In this document: one piece after another, positions 6,919 to 9,718 of the stretch
Position numbering within the stretch: position 1 is the stretch's first letter
How the letters are laid out: every line of letters begins with the position of its first letter
Origin: an uncultured Holophagaceae bacterium
GTDB taxonomy: Bacteria; Acidobacteriota; Holophagae; Holophagales; Holophagaceae
Direction: 5' to 3'
Assembly: GCA_903927605.1 (NCBI GenBank)
Contig: CAIYNT010000116.1
Location: 1 to 9,718, forward strand
DNA length: 9,718 nucleotides
Notes under the pieces: generated by a model
What the model was told of the DNA's origin: nothing
What the model saw: the letters and a program-made list of their open reading frames with translations, nothing else
Databases searched by the model: none
Position numbers and translations under genes: made by a program

Positions 6919-7975
6919 GATCGAACCCCGTCCGGAGCCCTCCCGGCTCATGCGTTACTTGTCCCCGTTGCTCGCGGTGGCCCTGATGCTGCTCTGCGGC
7001 ATGGTCCTGTTCCTCTTCCTGGGCAAGAGCCCCGTGGAGGGCTTCAAGGTCTTCTTCCTTCAGCCCATGGCGGACCGCTATGGCATCGCGGAACTCTTCC
7101 TCAAGGCCACTCCCTTGATGCTCTGCGCTATCGGCTTGTCCGTGGGTTTCCGCGGCAATGTCTGGAACATCGGCGCCGAGGGACAGCTCCTGGTGGGAGC
7201 CCTGGCGGGGGGCGGCGTGGCCTTGCACTTCCCCAACAGCCACAGCTCTTTGCTCCTGCCGGCCATGTTCCTGGCTGGAGCCTTGGGAGGCATGCTCTGG
7301 GCTGCCATTCCCGCCTGGTTGCGCACACGCTTCAACGCCAATGAGATCCTTACCAGCCTCATGCTTGTCTACGTTGCGGAACTGATGGTCTCCTGGCTGG
7401 TCCATGGTCCCTGGAAGGACCCGGACGGGTTCAATTTCCCCCAGACCCGCCTGTTCCAGGCCAAGGCCATCCTTCCGATTCTCGTGGAGGGTACGCGCCT
7501 CAATGCGGCGCTGATCGTGGCCCTTGTCGTCCTGGTCCTTGGGTGGATTTTCATGAACCGCAGCTTCCTCGGTTATCAGATGAAAGTGTCGGGTCAGGCG
7601 GAGCGGGCGGGGCGGTATGCAGGCTTTTCGGCCCGCCGCACGGTCTGGATCGGCATGCTGGTGGGGGGCTGCTGTGCGGGTCTTGCGGGGGTGTCGGAAG
7701 TGGCGGGACCCATCGGGCAGATCACCGAGCACATCTCGCCCGGCTATGGGTTCGCAGCCATGATCGTGGCCTTCGTGGGCCGTCTGGAACCCGTAGGCAT
7801 CCTTCTGGCCAGCCTGCTCATGGCACTGCTCTACATGGGTGGCGAGCAGGCCCAGCAGTACATGGGGCTGCCCTATTCCATCTCCAAGGTATTCCAGGGC
7901 CTGCTCCTGTTCTTCATCCTCGGCTCCGATGTGTTCATCAACTTCCGGCTGCGGCTGGACCGCGGCAGAAAGTAG
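6908..7975 (+). CDS. Nucleoside-type ABC importer permease 1 (NupP/YufP-like)
   Basis: This is an inner-membrane permease of 355 residues, near the B. subtilis YufP length of about 348. The N-terminus reads EPRPEPSRLMRYLSPLLAVA, a typical opening for this family in Gram-negatives. It is followed by FRGNVWNIGAEGQLLVGA, NANEILTSLMLVYVAELM (counterpart of the NEI/V-TLMLNY motif), and GYGFAAMIVAFVGRLEPVGI near the C-terminal third. Several hydrophobic segments are evident. The start at 6908 is favoured over the ATG at 6878 (365 residues) because of its ribosome site and because the family match begins there. It overlaps the ATPase gene by 11 bp. With the next gene product it should form the heterodimeric channel of the BMP-dependent importer (BPD_transp_2 superfamily). 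Confidence 0.92.
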   Translation: MWLRIEPRPEPSRLMRYLSPLLAVALMLLCGMVLFLFLGKSPVEGFKVFFLQPMADRYGIAELFLKATPLMLCAIGLSVGFRGNVWNIGAEGQLLVGALAGGGVALHFPNSHSSLLLPAMFLAGALGGMLWAAIPAWLRTRFNANEILTSLMLVYVAELMVSWLVHGPWKDPDGFNFPQTRLFQAKAILPILVEGTRLNAALIVALVVLVLGWIFMNRSFLGYQMKVSGQAERAGRYAGFSARRTVWIGMLVGGCCAGLAGVSEVAGPIGQITEHISPGYGFAAMIVAFVGRLEPVGILLASLLMALLYMGGEQAQQYMGLPYSISKVFQGLLLFFILGSDVFINFRLRLDRGRK

Positions 7976-7983
7976 GGGGCGCC

Positions 7984-8916
7984 ATGGCACCGAGCCTCAT
8001 CTCCGCTGTCCTCTTCGCCACCATCGTGGCTGGAACACCGCTGATCCTCACGGCACTGGGAGAACTGGTCACCGAAAAGTCAGGGGTCCTGAACCTGGGG
8101 GCCGAAGGCATCATGTCCGTCGGGGCGGTGGCCGCTTTCGCCGTCACCCTCAATACCGGGAGCCCCCTCCTGGGGATCCTGGCAGGCATGGGGGCGGGCA
8201 TGGCCATGTCGGCGCTCTTCGGGTTCGCAGCCCTCACCCTGCAGGCGAACCAGGTGGCCTCGGGACTGGCCCTGTCAATCTTCGGAGTGGGCCTCTCGGC
8301 CTTTGTCGGCAAGCCCTACGAGTCGCAGACCCTGAACAGCGTCCCGCCCTTGAGGATCCCGCTCCTGTCGAAGCTACCGATCCTGGGCCACGCCCTGTTC
8401 GAGCAGCAGGCGCTGGTGTACTTCTCCTGGATCATGCTGGCCGCCGTCGCCTGGTTCCTCTACCGCACCAAGTGGGGCCTGGTCCTTCGCGCCGTGGGGG
8501 AGACTCCGGTCGCGGCCCATGCCATCGGCTACAACGTGCTGCGCATCCGCTACCTCGCAGCCATTTTCGGGGGAGCCATGGCCGGCATCGGGGGCGCCTT
8601 CCTTTCGGTCTTCTATACCCCCTTGTGGGTGGAGGGCATGGTGGCGGGACGGGGCTGGATCTCCTTGGCTCTGGTGGTCTTCGCGACCTGGCGGCCCCTG
8701 CGGGTGATGTTCGGCGCCTATCTCTTCGGCGGCGCCATGATCACTCAGATGTTCGTCCAGGGTTCTGGCCTCCGCCTGGATATTCCGGCCCAGTTCCTGT
8801 CGGCGCTCCCTTATCTGGCCACCGTCGTGGTGCTGGTGCTAATCTCCCGCAACCGCAGTACGATTCGCCTCAACTCGCCCGCCTCACTGGGCCAACCCTT
8901 CATGCCCGACGCCTGA
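7984..8916 (+). CDS. Nucleoside-type ABC importer permease 2 (NupQ/YufQ-like)
   Basis: This is the second channel subunit, 310 residues, matching the usual YufQ size. The hallmark LGELVTEKSGVLNLGAEGIM (residues 25-44) is near the N-terminus. The cytoplasmic coupling segment GLVLRAVGETPVAAHAIGYN lies around 164-183, and GRGWISLALVVFATWRP, strongly typical of the family, lies around 223-239. The ATG at 7984 is chosen because AGGGGG (7974-7979) lies 4 bases upstream, overlapping the stop of the preceding permease gene, and the family match begins there. The frame extending back to 7543 is a shadow of that gene. The pair of permeases with one fused ATPase is the standard composition of a BMP-type importer. 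Confidence 0.93.
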   Translation: MAPSLISAVLFATIVAGTPLILTALGELVTEKSGVLNLGAEGIMSVGAVAAFAVTLNTGSPLLGILAGMGAGMAMSALFGFAALTLQANQVASGLALSIFGVGLSAFVGKPYESQTLNSVPPLRIPLLSKLPILGHALFEQQALVYFSWIMLAAVAWFLYRTKWGLVLRAVGETPVAAHAIGYNVLRIRYLAAIFGGAMAGIGGAFLSVFYTPLWVEGMVAGRGWISLALVVFATWRPLRVMFGAYLFGGAMITQMFVQGSGLRLDIPAQFLSALPYLATVVVLVLISRNRSTIRLNSPASLGQPFMPDA

Positions 8917-8931
8917 CACACTCCCAACACG

Positions 8932-8944
8932 CCGCTTCATGCGG
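8932..8944 (+). other. Short intercistronic hairpin
   Basis: CCGC (8932-8935), loop TTCAT, and GCGG (8941-8944) form a 4-bp GC stem in the 59-bp gap before the binding-protein gene. There is no following T-run, so it is not a terminator. Such hairpins can act as mRNA stabilisers or processing sites ahead of highly expressed binding-protein genes, but this one is small and could be chance. Confidence 0.25.
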
Positions 8945-8954
8945 ATCCCTACCA

Positions 8955-8969
8955 CCTTTCTGAAAGGAA
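8955..8969 (+). promoter_or_regulatory. Ribosome site of the BMP gene within a small hairpin
   Basis: The Shine-Dalgarno AAAGGAA (8963-8969) lies 6 bases before the ATG at 8976. Its AAAGG portion can pair with CCTTT (8955-8959) across a 3-base loop, giving a 5-bp hairpin that would partly hide the ribosome site. The pairing is seen; any control role is inference. Confidence 0.35.
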
Positions 8970-8975
8970 CCCCTC

Positions 8976-9718
8976 ATGCAGAAACTGAAATCCTCAATCA
9001 CCCTCCTCGGGCTGGGTCTGCTAGCCGCTTCGAGCCTGTCGGCGGCCCCACCGACCCAGGTCGGATTTGTCTATGTGAGCCCTGTCGGTGACGCGGGCTG
9101 GACCTTCCAACACGACCAGGGCCGCAAGGAAATGGAAAAGGCCCTGGCCGGCCAAGTCACCACCAAGTTCGTCGAGAACGTGCCCGAAGGCGCCGATGCT
9201 GAGCGGGTCATCCGCCAGCTGGTCACCGGCGGGGCCAAGATCGTCTTCACCACCTCCTTTGGCTACATGAACCCCACCGAGAAGGTGGCCTCGGCCTTCC
9301 CGAATAACTTCTTCTTCCACGCCACCGGCTACAAGACCGCCAAGAACATGGGCATCTACAACGCCCGCTTCTATGAAGGCCGCTACCTCTGCGGCGTCAT
9401 CGCCGGGAAGATGACCAAGTCCCACATTGCTGGTTATGTGGCCGCCTTCCCCATTCCCGAGGTGCTGCAGGGCATCAACGCCTTCACCGAGGGCATGCGG
9501 AGCGTGGACCCCAAGGCCGAGGTGCGGGTGATCTGGGTGAACAGCTGGTTCGATCCGGGCAAGGAGCGGGAAGCCGCCCTGACCCTGCTCTCCCAGGGTG
9601 CGGACATGGTCACGCACCACACCGATTCCACCGCCATCGTCCAGGCCGTGGAGGAGAAGCACAAGGAGAACCCCAATGTGTACTCCTTCAGCTATCACTC
9701 CGACATGAGCAAGTACGG
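8976..9718 (+). CDS. BMP-family substrate-binding protein of the nucleoside-type importer (3' truncated by window edge)
   Basis: The frame is open to the right edge, giving the first 247 residues of a protein whose family usually runs about 330-370. An N-terminal signal peptide is clear: positive MQKLK, a hydrophobic core, then LSAAP with probable cleavage near residue 24. There is no lipobox cysteine, so it should be a soluble periplasmic protein rather than the lipoprotein form found in Gram-positives and spirochaetes. The body shows VGFVYVSPVGDAGWTFQHDQ (29-48), FYEGRYLCGVIAGKMTKS, VAAFPIPEVLQGINAFTEG, and VNSWFDPGKEREAA, all typical of the BMP/Med group. It would deliver substrate to the two Nup-type permeases encoded upstream. 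Known family members bind purine nucleosides or related molecules; the exact ligand here is not provable. It is the last visible gene of the operon. Confidence 0.92.
   Translation, partial: MQKLKSSITLLGLGLLAASSLSAAPPTQVGFVYVSPVGDAGWTFQHDQGRKEMEKALAGQVTTKFVENVPEGADAERVIRQLVTGGAKIVFTTSFGYMNPTEKVASAFPNNFFFHATGYKTAKNMGIYNARFYEGRYLCGVIAGKMTKSHIAGYVAAFPIPEVLQGINAFTEGMRSVDPKAEVRVIWVNSWFDPGKEREAALTLLSQGADMVTHHTDSTAIVQAVEEKHKENPNVYSFSYHSDMSKY

Noticed and set aside
6235..6920. Damaged second ABC domain in the nup-type ATPase
   Set aside because: Loss of the Walker A lysine, the catalytic glutamate and the H-loop histidine in the second domain is usual for the double-domain RbsA/NupO-type ATPases, so it is not evidence of a pseudogene.
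6818..7990. A 390-codon open frame on the - strand opposite the first nup permease
   Set aside because: The composition is hydrophilic and low-complexity (many H, Q, E, G) and it is exactly antisense to a clear permease gene with conserved motifs.
9021..9698. A 225-codon open frame on the - strand opposite the BMP gene
   Set aside because: The + strand encodes a clear BMP-family binding protein with a signal peptide across the same bases; the antisense product has no family features.

Overview
This is a GC-rich bacterial window with tightly packed transport genes. It holds two complete sets of ABC-importer membrane and ATPase genes. Between them, on the opposite strand, lies a single metal-dependent amidohydrolase. 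The organism is probably Gram-negative: the one binding protein present has an ordinary cleavable signal peptide and no lipobox cysteine, which suits a periplasm. Gene style and GC content would suit a deltaproteobacterium or a Holophaga/Geothrix-type acidobacterium, but the window has no taxonomic marker and this is only a guess.

Layout. Positions 1-234 carry no convincing gene; they hold a 9-bp tandem repeat and a candidate promoter. Positions 235-3573 (+) are a four-gene livHMGF operon with gaps or overlaps of a few bases: two permeases and two ATPases of a branched-chain amino acid type (HAAT) importer. No substrate-binding protein gene is visible with it. Positions 3587-5077 (-) encode an amidohydrolase of the TRZ/ATZ/guanine-deaminase superfamily, convergent with livF across only 13 bp. 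Positions 5078-5358 are a divergent intergenic region with a strikingly AT-rich core containing a direct repeat inside an inverted repeat. Positions 5359 to the right edge (+) are a nucleoside/purine-type importer of the BMP family: a double-domain ATPase (NupO/YufO-like), two permeases (NupP/YufP-like and NupQ/YufQ-like) and a substrate-binding protein (BmpA/Med-like) cut off by the window edge.

How it may work together. The BMP protein would capture a nucleoside, nucleobase or related compound in the periplasm, and the NupPQ channel powered by the NupO ATPase would bring it in. The divergently transcribed amidohydrolase is a plausible first catabolic enzyme (hydrolytic deamination or similar) for the imported heterocycle; this link rests on gene context only. 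The LivHMGF set may be an unrelated amino acid importer or may serve the same pathway. LivH/LivM and NupP/NupQ belong to the same broad permease superfamily (BPD_transp_2). I see no CRISPR, RNA gene, insertion sequence or phage element. The window is mainly ordinary metabolic genome; the most interesting points are the divergent control region, the unassigned amidohydrolase and the missing Liv binding protein.
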